Source of the DNA: Cudoniella acicularis
Lineage: Eukaryota; Ascomycota; Leotiomycetes; Helotiales; Helotiaceae
DNA: 61,973 nucleotides
NCBI GenBank assembly: GCA_013054445.1
Contig: JAAMPI010000127.1
Span: 1 to 61,973 of the forward strand
Direction: 5' to 3'
A program made the position numbers and the translations under genes. Numbering within the stretch: the stretch's first letter is position 1; the number at the start of each line of letters is the position of its first letter. Below are positions 33,672-46,635 of the stretch, in pieces. The notes under the pieces are model-generated. The model searched no databases and was not told where the DNA came from. It saw only the letters and a list, made by a program, of their open reading frames with translations.

Positions 33672-36600
33672 TTAAGCTCCAACACCTGCTGGTACAGGTC
33701 CTAATCCAGGAGGGGTGAAATCCGTCTCGCCACTTGGCCAGTTTCCGAGTCCTGCCGCATCGGCAATGGCTCCACCTATGCGGACCCAATGGGCCGGGCC
33801 GGGTGTTGGGCCGTCGAGAACGAATATCATATACCAGGTTGGAGGTGCTACATGGGGGGTGGGCGGAGTTGTGATCTGACAAGTGGCAGCATTGGCGGCA
33901 CCCACACATGCAACCGAAAGGAAAAGTGTGCGTTGACCCATAGAGTTACCGTGTGTTGAGGAAACTGCAGCCATCATAGAGACCCTGACACCGCCGAGAT
34001 TGCCAGAAGGAATGTTTGCTGTGATGGTTACAGTAGAATCATATGCCCAATCCTTGTTGGCCGTGTTGATTGTGAAAGATGGCTGTGGAAGACCGCTTAG
34101 GGCGTATGGTGGGAGGAAGACTTCAGTGCGATATTCTTGTGGGTGAACACCATCCTCGGGGTCAGATCCGGAGACCAGCACACGTCCATCTGGAAGTAGG
34201 ATAGCCTCGGAATGATAAAGTCGTGCTACCGGAGTAGTGTTCATAATAGACATGCGAGCATTGATGGGCAGCGTAGGGTCATAGAGAACAGCGTTGTAAT
34301 TCGGGTCCGAGGCTAAACCAAAGCCAGCAACACCTTCTTGAGCACCGTTGAGGATGAGATAGGTTCCATCAGGTAGCGCGCAAATGCAAGTCATAACTCG
34401 CTGAGAGGGCATTCGCTCCAGAGTCCATGTTGGTGAGGCATCTTCAGGCGATGTCGAGACGCAATTGTCGACAGCATAAGCAGCACCGTTGGCAGATCCA
34501 CCACAAATCAGGAATGTAGCATGGTCTGCGAATGGTGCATACAATGGCATCATGACACCCGTTCCTTCCAATGGATAGGTTCGGCCAGACAGGAAGTTGT
34601 TGACAGATCCGGGCAGGTTGGGGAGGGTCTTGATGGTGTCGAAGGTCGATTCATCAAGAATGCGTGCTTCATTGTAGTACACGATGAAAACACCGCCTGT
34701 TGGGAGGATCCACATGAATGGGTAGAGATTATTAGGGTCCGTTCGGTCAAGCCAGTCAAGATACTTTGCATATCCTCCAACTGGAGGTGGAAGAATTTCG
34801 CATGAGGGTGTCGGTGCAGAGTTCGATCCAACTTCTCCTCCCATTATCAAGACTGAACCGTTGGTCAACATCATGGCAGATGGGTACCAACGTCCGGCGA
34901 GAAGAGAAACTTCGTTGACATTTTCTTGCCAGTCATTGACACCTGCAACACCTGGGGATCCATCTGGCCAGTAGATTCGAACACCATATGTAGAGGCTCC
35001 GGACCACCCTCCAATGTTAAGCAGTCTTCCAACCTTGTCCGGAAGAGTAATTCCAGCAGAACAGAAAATGTCGCTCTTGACGTGCAGAGGTCTCCATGCT
35101 TGGTCGAACTCATTTATGAAAGCGAGGTCAAGTTCGTATGTACCGGTTGTGTTTGGCGCACCTGTACCAGCTTTCTCCATGAAAACAACTTTGCCGTTGA
35201 CAGTAGCGGTAGTGATGAGGGGAACAACGACACCACCAAGAAGGAACTGATATTCACCCATGCCAGCGCCAGTTGGTGTATTCCATGTGTACAGAGGGGT
35301 GCCGGTCCATTTATAGTATGAAAGTCTGTTTCCACTACCACAATAATAGGCGCTATCGCCAGAGCAAAGAACTTGACAGTCAGTTTCGGGTTGCTGTGTG
35401 GAACCAGAAGCAATAAGCTTTGAATCGTCACCGCAATAACATTCATCACCATATTCCATCCCAGCTGACATGTAGCCATACTCTTGACAAAGTGTCAGGC
35501 ACGACGTGGCAGTGTTGTTGTTGGTAAGAATGCTCTGCCAGAAGAGGGCTCGCACGTTATTAACATTGTCGCTATAACATCCTTGGTAGACCCAAGATCC
35601 TGGAAGATTGGTCTTTTGAGCAGTAGGCGGTTGATAAACAGTCAAAGTGCCCGTATAGTAGACACTAAGAAAACTCGGACCTCCACATATTTCATTTGTG
35701 TTGCCGGCACAAGCCATGTTACAACTCGTACCAGTAGTCAGGGCGGCTCCATTGTACAAGAAGTTGTCACACCAACATTGTTGGGAATATTCCATGCCTG
35801 CCACGCTGTATCCCTGGGAAATACATGTATTGACACAGCTCTCGACTGTGTTCGTAGCGGAGTCTGGGTTACCATTCTGGAGAGCACGGCCAGTGGTACC
35901 CTCCGTATAACACCCGGCATATTTCCAGCCGGCCGGGAGACCAGTGGTGGCAGCGGTTTGAGAAGCCAAAGCAGTAGATCCTGTAGCTGTTCCGGTACTG
36001 ATTGACGAAGTTGAAGTTGCTGTACCATTCTTGATGTATATATTGAGCCTATTTCCATTTCCGCAGTATTCGTATTGGTTCCCCATACAGACCATGGAAC
36101 AATCCGAATCCGGCTTAAGAACACTACTAGCTGCAATTGTATTTCCACAGTAGCCTAATGGGAAGAAGTATCAGCACTGTTGATAACCTAGATTTACCAG
36201 AAAATACTCACATTCTCGTCCATACTCAACACCAAAATAAGTGTACCCAGCACAACTTGCTTCGCAGCTTTCCACCGTCATTGTATCGGCAGCGAAAGCT
36301 CCTGGGGCAAGCGCTCGAACGCCAGTTCCTTCGGTCCAGCAACCGTAATAAACATAGTTGGCAACAGACGGAACAATTTGGAGGGTAGGGGTAGCTTGCA
36401 CACTGCTGCTAGTAATTGTTGCTGTAGATAGGATCGAGCTGCTAGACGTGAATGAAGAAGAATGTGAACTTGTTGACGAAACTGAACTTGATTTGGTTGA
36501 TAACACTGAGCTTGTGGAGCTACTGGAGCTCGACTTGCTAGATGAAACACCAGTGGAAGATGATGATTTGCTGCAGGAAATCGAGTTAGAGCTAGATGAC

Positions 36601-38395
36601 GAAAGAATCGAAGATATAAGAGACGTCGAGGTTGAGCTGAATTGGATGGAGCTAGAAGACACGGAACTTGATACTGACCCTGAAGAAACTGAACTAGATG
36701 TTAGATGGATTGAACTTGTCGTGGATGAGATGAAACTGCTTGTTGACAAAACTTTGCTGCTACTGCTGCTGGTCGCAAGAGAAGAGAGAATGTACATCTC
36801 CAATCTGTTTCCGGCGCCGCAGTATTCGTACTGGTTTCCGGGGCATATGAAGTTGCAATCGGTTTGTGTGGCTGCCAAGGCTGCGGTAGGATCGATGGTA
36901 TTTGCACACCAACCTTTTAAAATAGTTAGTCTTTTATTTCAGGACCCCAAAATATGTTTACTGACATTCTCCACCATACTCAACACCAAAATAATTGAAA
37001 CCGGCGCAGTCGATAGAACAATCCTCCAGAGTCATGCCAGTATAATCGTAGGTGACCTTGGCGGGAAGTGCACGGTTAGGGCTGCCCTCTGTGTAGCAAC
37101 CTACATAGGAGTAGGCGCCAACAGTTGGTTTAATAGCCAAGGTGGGGACGACAGTAGACGAAGAAGTGCTACTAGATGCCTGGATTGATATGGAGCTTAT
37201 TGAAGTCTTCGAAAATGTGGGTGAAGAATTTGCTGAAGAGCTGACAGTCGAAGCTTTTATTGAACTACTAGAAATTATACCAGACGACGATGATGTTAAA
37301 ATTTTCGATGAACTTGAAGAGCTTGTTAGGTGTATCGAAGATGTGGTAGAGATTTTTGAGCTTGACGAAGTCTAATAGGTGATGTCAGTTAGAATTCTAG
37401 TCGAAATGTTCATCAAAATGCTGTCAACTAACGGAAGATGACACAACCACAGATGCTACAGTTGATTGTGATCCTAAATATCCCTGCTTATAGATATCTA
37501 ATCGATTACCGGCACCGCAGTACTCTGTGCTGTTTCCTTCGCAAAGCATGTTACATCCAGAAACACCCTCTGGGGCAACGATAGCTGCATTCTGGATGGA
37601 ATTGGCACAATCTGCCGCAATTAGCTTTGTTACGAGATGTACCCATGAGAAGCTTACAGCACTCCTGTGCGTATTCAACACCAGCCAGAGAGTAGCCAGC
37701 AGCGTTACAAGCCTGTATACAAAGAGCCACGGTCAAAGCGCTCGCCCCTCCAGTAGTGGACACTGGGTTCGGGAGTGCACGGCCATTGGTGCCCTCACTA
37801 GTGTCTGTCAGTTTCCAACTTTATCGGGCCCTGCCCTGTGAAGTGATAGTTGCTGCGTGGACTCACGTATAGCAACCATAAAATCCATAGCCTAAGGCTC
37901 CCGGGTTTGTAGAAGGGCCTGGTGGCGGGTTTTTTCCATTCCAGAAAAGTGAGAGTCTGGATGATCCACCGCAAGTCTCGCTGGAGTTGCCAGTACATGA
38001 CATGGAGCAATCCGTGCTCGCTGCAACAGTTGAGATGGAGTTGATTGTATTGTCGCAGTCTATTAAAATTAGCCAAGCATATACTTACACGGGTACGCCG
38101 AATACAAGGACTTACAGCATTCTTGGGAATATTCGGTTCCGGCATAGATATAGCCTTCCTGGTTGCAAAACCCAATACAGTATTCGTCCGTCATATTTGT
38201 CGGGCTGACATAGGAGGCAGCGTTGAGCGTCCGCACTGGACTATCTGTATAGCATCCTTGATATGTCCATGTGCCGGGGAGTGTCGATGGCACCACTCTC
38301 TTGTCCAATACACCTGCATAACCATTGTCATATTTTGACCACGCCGATCCCACAAACATCAACGAGATAGCTGCCTGAACGAATGAAGGCGCCAT
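33672..38395 (-). CDS. Glyoxal oxidase-type copper radical oxidase with six WSC domains
   Basis: Secreted enzyme predicted to oxidise aldehydes (glyoxal type) to acids with release of H2O2, anchored to glycans through WSC domains. Seven exons (38116–38395, 37867–38059, 37658–37797, 37433–37611, 36966–37371, 36212–36913, 33672–36154) give 1460 residues with an intact frame. A signal peptide ends near WSKYD. WSC domains start at GTWTYQGCYTDS, YGFYGCYTEGTN, YSYVGCYTEGSP, YVYYGCWTEGTG, WKYAGCYTEGTT and WVYQGCYSDN. Ser/Thr-rich linkers separate WSC2/3 (about 90 residues) and WSC3/4 (about 130), probably O-glycosylated. The catalytic domain shows FCSAG (Cys of the Cys–Tyr cofactor), GRWYPS (its Tyr), RLYHSEAILLPDGRVLVSGS (Tyr–His ligands) and HGNSMGQR (second His), all expected residues present. 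Confidence 0.92.
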
Positions 38396-41300
38396 CTTTG
38401 CTGAGAATTAGAATATTAAGAAAAGGTAAAGACGGAAAGGAGGGGCTCTCAATAGAACGAAAAGAGAAGAATCAGAGAAACAGCGGGTAGAGGGGATCAT
38501 GTAGGTTGAGAGGCCCGGAGGCCCCTGCGTGAAAGCAGGCGTTCATGGTAGGGATGCGGGTGGAAGAGGGATGAGTGTCTTGGAGTATTCTCCACAGGCG
38601 TTCGACAATCAGCAGGCGAACGTACGAAGGGTGGAAGGGGTTCAGAAAGGATGAAGTTACCTGGAAAGGCTAGACGGGAGCTAGGCGATATTCTTGCTTT
38701 TTCTTTGCCAGGCTCAACCTTAGATAGCATCATGGCTTCTTTGGAGAGGCAGCTCTGGAGTCCGGACGTATCCAAGAGTTCAAGATAGAGTTGCAGGGTC
38801 TCTGAGCTGGGACGCCTCCAGCCCCGCCAATGTGATTGACAGATCACCACTGCACGAGGCAGTCAAGGTTTCCCCACCTCACTTGCATTGCTGTTCCAGA
38901 GGCCATTTGCTGCAGACTCCATGGCCGCAACGGGTTTGCGCCAGAGTAGTAGAGTAACTGCTAGCACCATACAGAGGTACTCTCAGCGCAGCGCAGGAAA
39001 GGGAGCTGCCGCACGGAAAACACGAGAAGGCCTCAGCCGGCCTGGAGCTATTGACTGTTGACACTTCACAATTGCACTTGCTACAGCGCCGAACGAGCAA
39101 AGCATTAGATACTAGCGATTCAGGATCAGTCCACTGCGGCACCAGCACGGTGTACAGTACGGGCAGATGCGCCTCTGCCGGCGGAGCATGGTGGGACACG
39201 ATGCTGCGGTACGCGGAAGCCGAGAGTGGTGGTGATGATGTTGTTGGAGTGAAGCTGCTGAAGCACTCATGAGTAGGAGTTCGCCGACAATTTCAGGTAC
39301 GGCCTACAGGGGGCACGCGTGGAGTTTGTGCTGCCGAGTCACCAGCCAATCAATGTGCTTCAATAGCCAGGTACGAAGTAGAACTACAGCCATTTAGCAA
39401 GGGGCAGAAACTTCACTAATGATGGCAATAAGTGATTTGCGTGCCCCTGAACGCCTCAAGAAAATTCCGAGATCCAAATCAGATGCATAGAGTACAGTAG
39501 ACTTGTCAGTGCAACCAAAAATAGCCTCCATGCGAGGATCGCCCGCCCGTCCTCCCGCCCGTGCTGATAATCTGCAGGCACAGGGCATTGCTGCCTGTAG
39601 ATTATATCACCCCAGACCTCACAAGTCGCCACGGCCAAAAACTTCACGATATCTCAAAACAATCGTACATATGGCAAAGCATCCAGCACACCCTTTTTAG
39701 AAAGAAAACTATTACTACTCACGTCCAAGTTGCTGCTTATATCCTGCCCACGAAGCTAGGTAGAACCCGAACCCGAGGCGTGGTTAACGGGTGACAGCTT
39801 GCCCAGCACCCACGGCGAGATGACGGTGCGTTCTAGGTTATCTGCCAAGGACTATCTAATAACTTGGCACCATGAAAGGTCTTACGGGTTTCTCCAAAAT
39901 ACCAAAGTAATCAGGGTCCTTGTCGATGAAACCTCAGCGCCGGCCTCAATCGAGTGATGGATTCGGTGATTTGACACATCAGTACAAGCACTTCGAATAT
40001 ACTCGTACAGTTACATTCACAAGGCATAGTACGAGTAATATGGCGTTTACTTCCCCACACCCACTAGACACTGAACCAACCACAATCAAATCGCCGGGTT
40101 TCGAGAAAGCATTTCCCCAGCGTCCCAAAAGCCAACGGCAGCAAGTCATCTCATAAGTGATCTCATTCTTATCAATGCTCTATTAAGAGTCTCACAAACT
40201 CGTCATAAATCTTCTCGCCCGTTCATCGTGGGAGATGGTCGAGTCTCCCCTGAGTCGTGTTTCCCCTGGATATCAAGCCCCCAAATTAATTGTTTTTCCT
40301 TTCCTTTTTCATCAGGTTATGTCTCACTGGCCCGGACTGCCAAGAACCATTATTATTTGTTTTGCCTCTCATTTTTCATGCCTTCCAACCCTTACCGTTA
40401 CGAATATGCAGCCAATTTATTGTCTTGAACCTACCGGACTTTTTTTTCTGCAAGAACAGCCCAGAAATCACTTTAACGGCAGGTAGAGAAGCCCACCGCC
40501 CGCGGCTTCAGCCCGCTGAACTCACACATTCTACGGGTCAACGATGAAGCGTCTTGAGCCTGGTGTACGAGATCTCGACCCCAGTCACCGAGAAGTGAGG
40601 ATTCTTTACTCCTTTCAACATCATCCCTCGCACCGATCACCGGACTCTCGATTTCCAAATTCTCAACCCGATGAGTTGCGAATCCGCAATAATCCTGCTA
40701 ACGACCAGATCCATCGTGAGGATCTGCGCAGGCATATACCTACAAGGTTTCCAACCTAGATGGGTATCCATTCGGAAATACTTAAGCTTATTCTTGAGTT
40801 GGGTCCAAGATTGGGGCTGACATGGCCGCTACCCGATTTGTTACTGTTTTTAAGCAACTACCTAGGTATCGAGCAGCACCCAGTCAGTCTTCAGCTCCAC
40901 ATCCATCCTGATTTCCAATCGAAACCTCTCTATAACACCACGTTCTCCGGTATGGTTGGTACTTCAGCGCTCTGCTTGCACCGACCTGCGGTTAATGACT
41001 CGATCCGAATCCTCAAATGGCCGACTTCCCATTCAAGATTTCTAACGGGCAACTACTCTATACATTCTAATTCGATGGCACTTCCTGAATCTGAGCCTTT
41101 TGGACACGGCAGAGCTCCAAGCATTTCAAGCTGGGTGCAGCACACAACAAACCCCCATTCCCTCCAGAAGAAGCCAGAGACGGAATACTTGCATGGACGT
41201 GCCTGTCCAATTAAATGCGCAACATGCCGACACTTCGACCCGAATCTCTCCAATTGGTAACAACAACTCTCTCCAGAATGCTTTGTTTTCCAGAAAACAT

Positions 41301-43712
41301 GAAGAACGTCCACACGACTCAAGGCTTGGCGATTGGTCAGGCCGCATCTTTCAAAGCACCATCTTCATGCTAAGACGGTCTTGCATACCTAGGTAACCCT
41401 CAGTGGGCTAAAACTTTACTCTGACATCCATCAATTCAAATATCACGAGGATCTGACATTTTCGCTCCTCTCTTGGCTCCATTGGAAGCCTGCCCACATG
41501 GACCTTTCCTTCACTTAACTATTGATGACATTGCATTTTATGAACAACCTTGGAAACTGCGAGTTTCGAGTCTGGATTCTGAACAGATGCCCAGGTGAGC
41601 AAAACATAGTGCTGTCACTGTAGGCATCTTCGAAAGCTGCCTGATCAGAAGTCTAGTCTCACAAAACAAGGCTTCCAAGGACTGCCAGATGCGGCAAAGC
41701 AGAGAACTCCGCTCTCAAACTTTATTTACCTGCTTTTCTCATGAAGGTTTCAGCGACCGAAGGCCTGGTGACGAGATTTCCTTTCTCAACTCGCCATGAC
41801 AAAGTCAAATATCTCTGTATTATGGGAATGTACTATGTGAAAATGATGCAACTCCTACCGCTTAGTGTGCCCGCATTCATGACTCTAAATAGACGGATTC
41901 AAGCTCAACGATACCGCTACAGTGGTTCTTCTAATACGAGAAAACCCACTTCACGACTGGCGGCCCAAACTTTCGGACTTTTACATGAGTCTCTTACGTC
42001 CACCAATACGACATAAACTAACTTAATCAAGTTACAAAACTCCAATACGAGCGCTCCATGCTTCCGCCCAAGAATTAGAACCCTCCTGTACCCAGAAACA
42101 CCCTCTATGAAATTCAACTTTCGCTTAAAGCTACCACTTAACCTCCCGCCCTCTCTCATTTTAACTTTCTTGACATGCCATACCCTCCAACCAACCAACA
42201 ACCCCAACCTTATACATAGTACGTCACAACCTGGCCCTTATGCATAATATATCACAACCTGACCCTTGGAGATCTCCGGAAGAGATCCTTTAAAGCACCC
42301 CTCTCTCGTATCGATAAGCATAGCGGGGTAGCTCCAATACTTCATTTCAGCTGGAAGTGAGAGGCGCTCTAACCTGAAATTTTCAGCTGCCTAGGCGTGG
42401 CACATAGAAATTTGCCACTGGTGCAGATAGATTCGGATGTATGAAGTTCATTTATTTTTGACCTTTGGAGAGAGTGGAATAGGGGTTTCTGGTGGGCATG
42501 AGATAGGGAATGGGTGAAATAGAAGTGAAACTCCGCATAACTGCTTAACTCGAGAAGTTCTAACGGCTTTTGTACTCTTCTTGGAAAGTTTTTTTTTACT
42601 TCTGTTAAGGTAGGGTGCAAGATGGAACCGGAGAGAACGGAAGTAGGGATTGAAAATATGAGATATGAACTGCATTCTCGTTTCCAATTTAACAGCCTTC
42701 TCTTTTCTGTAAAGCATGTAGTGTTGTGACTGACCACGAATTATTTTTTACACTCTGTCTAGCCAGTCAGCTTTTGAAATCCCGTTCCAAGTAAGAGCTG
42801 CAGTGTTTCTGGGGTACTGTATTGGGGAGTAGCGATTGCCAAAACAAAACTCCATGTATTTACACTTTATAACAAAATATTGATGATGAGCCGGTGATGA
42901 CAAAAAGAGCCAGAAATGAAACCAACAAAACATATCAATAAATCCAGTAAGCAAAGCACTCCCTTGCATTGCTGTATATTTGTGCAGATTTCCAGCATCC
43001 AAGTACCTGACAAATAACCAAGTAACTAGAATTAAACAGTAAATGATCTACAAAGTGTGTAGTTTGTTACAATCTGGAAACCATAAAGATTTTACTGAAC
43101 ACTTGAAAACAGCTAAATACCCGCTTACTTGAACGAATAGACGAGTAGACGGAGCAGACAGATGAAAAGAGATACCATCATGTTCCCTTTTTAATAATAG
43201 AATTTCAAGGAAATAGCGTACTTGTTCTTAAAAGGGTTGCCAATAAAGTTGCCGTACCGAGCGGGAAACGGTCCGTGGCCCAATATCATCTGCTGTTCTC
43301 CCAAGAAACAGAGCATACTTCAAAACACGCAAAATCACGGCGGATTACAAGCCACAAATTTCTACACTCTGTTCGTATTATTGCTCAGAGTAAAATCTTA
43401 TCTACAGAAGACAAAGTTGGGTATCTCAATGCATAATTGCAATCCCAGCCACCCCGCTGAAAATCAAGGTGTCCACCGTTCACGTCAACCGTCCATCTGT
43501 AACGCCTTGTATAATGCCTTTTTTTACTCGTACATTCCACCATTTTGTATGTGATGGAAATAGGATTCCTTGCAAGCATGTGCAAGAAATGTTGATGAAT
43601 GTAGGGAAAAGTTCGACTTGTAAATGTCTCCCCTGGGTCTCAGTCGTTACGAAAGCTCACCCTTGCCGTGTTGGCCTCCCTGTGATAACGAATCTTCGTC
43701 GATTTGACCTTC
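38396..43712. other. 5.3-kb region without a supported gene
   Basis: Includes the upstream region of the WSC glyoxal oxidase. ORFs at 40544–41260 and 41100–41396 look partly protein-like, but they overlap in different frames, have no domain and cannot be spliced sensibly. A short tandem duplication lies at 42213–42267. Confidence 0.45.
42213..42267. repeat. Short imperfect tandem duplication (~27 bp x2)
   Basis: Two adjacent copies share CATA(G/A)TA and TCACAACCTG(G/A)CCCTT. No function is apparent. Confidence 0.7.
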
Positions 43713-46042
43713 TCAAGCCTCGATATCATCCTCAGTTCCACTTGAACCATCGTCTTCATTCCCACCTTCACTCAGGGTATCATCATCGTCACGAAACTTC
43801 TCTGCAAGCTTTTTCCGTTCTGCTTGAGGGGTGTGGCTTTCAATGACAACATAAACTCCGGGTTTCTTATTTTTCAGATCAACAGCGCTCTGACTGTTGC
43901 TGCGCGGTGAAGCTCGACGCTTGGGAGGGTAGATCTTGTCGATATTGGCCTTGTAGCGTTTCTTATTAAAAGCACCAGCATCACCATATTCAATCTCTTG
44001 ATTTTCAACTGAAGGTGTGACTTGGCGGCCTTCTTTATCAAAGAGCCATGGTTGAGGTGCGCGTTTCTTTTCGCCATCTTGGAAAGCGTTAGAAGCCGAT
44101 CCAAGTGTAGGAGATTTGCAGGCTGATTTACCTAGAGATGGGCCTTTTGCGAAGGGACCGTCACCCATGTACCATGCGATTGGGACGAGATGATCCTTGT
44201 CAACGTGCTCCCACCACAAGGCCTTGGTCTCAAACTCAGTGCCTTTGATAGCATTAACACCGTCACCGTCTCGATTCTCGTGTTGAACCTCGACACGACC
44301 ACATTTCCCCCAACGACAGAAGATCTTGCCCAATTTCAGCCCCCTGCCATGCACAATACACAAATGTTTTTTCAGCGTCTCTAGATTGTGCAATTCGGCC
44401 GGGCAGCCCACCCATTCGCACTTGAAGACAATGTATTTTGGCTCCTGCTCGACAAACTCGTCTTCTGGGGTCTTGAAAGGTCGGCGGCGCTTCTTGGATA
44501 CGGAGGTAAAGTCTCCTGCCGCCTTCGCTGCTGCTTTTGCTACCGCCTTAGGGGTCTTGAATGGCCTGCCCAGCTTCTTGTGTGTTTTCGTTGGCGATGG
44601 AGATTGAGAGGTTTTGAAGGGGCGGCCGCGCTTCTTGGGCGTCGAATTGGCGCTGGGGATTTCAACGCGGGCTACCATCTTCAAGCCGAGCTCGGAGAAT
44701 TGCTGGGTAGGAGGTGCTCGATCTGAAATATCGGGTGCTGGACTGCGGCTGCTCGTGCCCTCTCTCGACGTCTTCAGCAAGGTTGTCCCATTGTTGGAGT
44801 CCCGAGAAGGGGTAGGGACGACAGCGGCGAAGGGTGAATTTCGAGAAGCAGATGCTTTGGGAGCCGAGGGTTTGAGATTGTCAGTAAGTTCGAAGGTGTT
44901 GCGAGATTCACTTGACCCTCCACCCACTATATCGTGTTTGCTTTCTTGTCTGTTAAAATCCCCAAGTAACTGGGCCTCTCTCGGAGTACCTTGACGCTGA
45001 GCTACTTGATGAGGTTGTCTGTCACCACCCATCGGAAGGTCCATTCCAAGCTGTCCATTTTGTCTATAGAGGCCGTTGTTTCCGTTCAAAGACATATCGT
45101 CTTCGTGTCGTCTCTGGACAGAAGGGGTTGTTGCTACTGCGTCCAGGCCTGTCGCGAGAGGGGCAGGTTCATCATCCTGAGCCACAGGAGCAGAAGAAAC
45201 TATGGGGGCTCCCGTTTGTCTACTGTAGAGCAGAGGAGGAGCTGCTGCTCTAGGAGCAGGAGCCTGAATCCAATGGGCGTAACTTGGGTCGTGCACAACG
45301 TTGTAGCCCAGTTGAAAAGTTGGTCTTGCAACGGGGAGCCGCGTGTAAATAATACGGTCACCAGCCGCGATCATACCCCTGTTATCCTGTTGATACGGCG
45401 CTGGTGGCGGATTCCGATTGCCGGAGTACTTCATCACCAAAACTTCATTAGCCTCGGCTTCCCTCAATTGTGATCAACTCTTCTAAAGATTTATATTCCA
45501 TGCATTTCCGATTCAAAAAAGTGTGTAGAGCTTACTGCATAATTGATTGCTTCCGTCTGTGCTGCCACCCATCCTGCTGATACAGACTCTCTTGGTACTG
45601 TCGACCACACAACTTGAGCTGGTTCATGCTGCAGAGTGGATAGTCTTTGAGGCTCTCTTAATGTGAACGATTGGATATGAGCTGTTCCTTGTTGTAAAGC
45701 AGAAGGTCTTTGAGGATCTTTTGGTGCGGCGGGTTGGAGATGGGCTAGCTGATGTACATCAGAGCGTCTTTGAAAATATCTGAGTAGAATAGAATGCAGA
45801 GAGTCTGCACCCTGATATACAGTCGAGGTTGAAAGTCGTTGAAGGTCCCTTGGTGCGATAGGTCGAGGATGGCCTTGTTCATGATGTGCAGTTGAGGGTA
45901 TTTGAGACTCTCTTGATGCGATCTGTCGAGGACGATCTGGTGATTCCAGACTTTCCAGATCAATAGCAGATAATCTTTGAGGCGCACTTAGTTCCTCTGA
46001 GTCTGAGCACTCGGGTGTGCATAAGTTGATTTGTTCGGGCAT
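43713..46042 (-). CDS. C2H2 zinc-finger / triple AT-hook protein
   Basis: Large exon 43713–45452 (open frame continuous, stop TCA at 43713–43715) plus a proposed 5' exon 45536–46042 via an 83-nt intron (GTAAGC … CCGAG), giving about 748 residues. The weak GAG acceptor makes this join uncertain; otherwise the main protein could start at the ATG at 45434 (MKYSGNRNPPPAPYQ). The main exon carries three AT-hook-like motifs (KKRGRPFKT, KKLGRPFKT, KKRRRPFKT), then a C2H2 finger (FKCEWVGCPAELHN … HLCIVH) and a second Cys/His pair (IFCRWGKC … WWEHVDKDH), and an acidic tail (NEDDGSSGTEDDIEA). The 5' exon is built of degenerate 20–23-residue repeats (PRDLQRLST, PKDPQRPSA, LREPQRLST). A nuclear DNA-binding role follows from the motifs; the target is unknown. 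Confidence 0.72.
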
Positions 46043-46635
46043 GGCGATGCTCAAGTATCTGTCCTGTCGCTGAATTATGGGAGGTTGCAGTTGTTGTGTG
46101 CAGAGTTTTTTCCAAGTTGTAGAAGTCTACAGCTATGACTTTAATATACACTCGAAAGTGAAGTTCACATTGTCTGTCTCGGTACCCACTGGCGCATTGC
46201 GATTCACTATGTACAATCAGGCCCTTCCATAGCTCGATAAGAAAGGACTTCAGCTTTCTGAATTGTGTGCAAATTCTCTTTTTGGACCATCTCCCTCCCC
46301 GAATATCCCACTGCTTCTCTCCTTGATACTGTTGGAAGTCCAACTGTTGTATTTGAGTACCTCGATCTTCTAATAAAAGGGAAGGTTAAGCAGTCTTTAA
46401 ATACACAAAATTTTGACTCTGGGGACCTCCGACTACACGTGATATTTTGCCACTGTAATAACACAGTCATCCTATAATTCTAGTGGGTCATTAGTCTTAA
46501 GATTAAATCAGGAGTCTAGCACCTGATAAGTATCAGGTGACTAGTCTAACAGATACAAAAGGGAACCAATTTGCTAGTTAGGACTCGACCATAAACAGTG
46601 CTCAATTACCGTCATATTGTAGCGTATTGAGAGCA

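Noticed and set aside
36358..37375. 276-aa and 77-aa plus-strand ORFs rich in Glu/Asp/Leu/Val
   Set aside because: Complement of the Ser-rich linker codons of the WSC glyoxal oxidase, whose exons are well supported on the other strand.
27549..38395. Possible iron/oxidase gene cluster (ferric reductase, transporter, copper oxidase)
   Set aside because: The ferric reductase is broken, the transporter is an Mch1-type permease found as a core gene, and orientations and spacing show no sign of co-regulation.
40544..41396. Overlapping ORFs suggesting a gene
   Set aside because: The frames are interrupted (TAG at 40757–40759), have no recognisable domain and could not be joined by credible introns.
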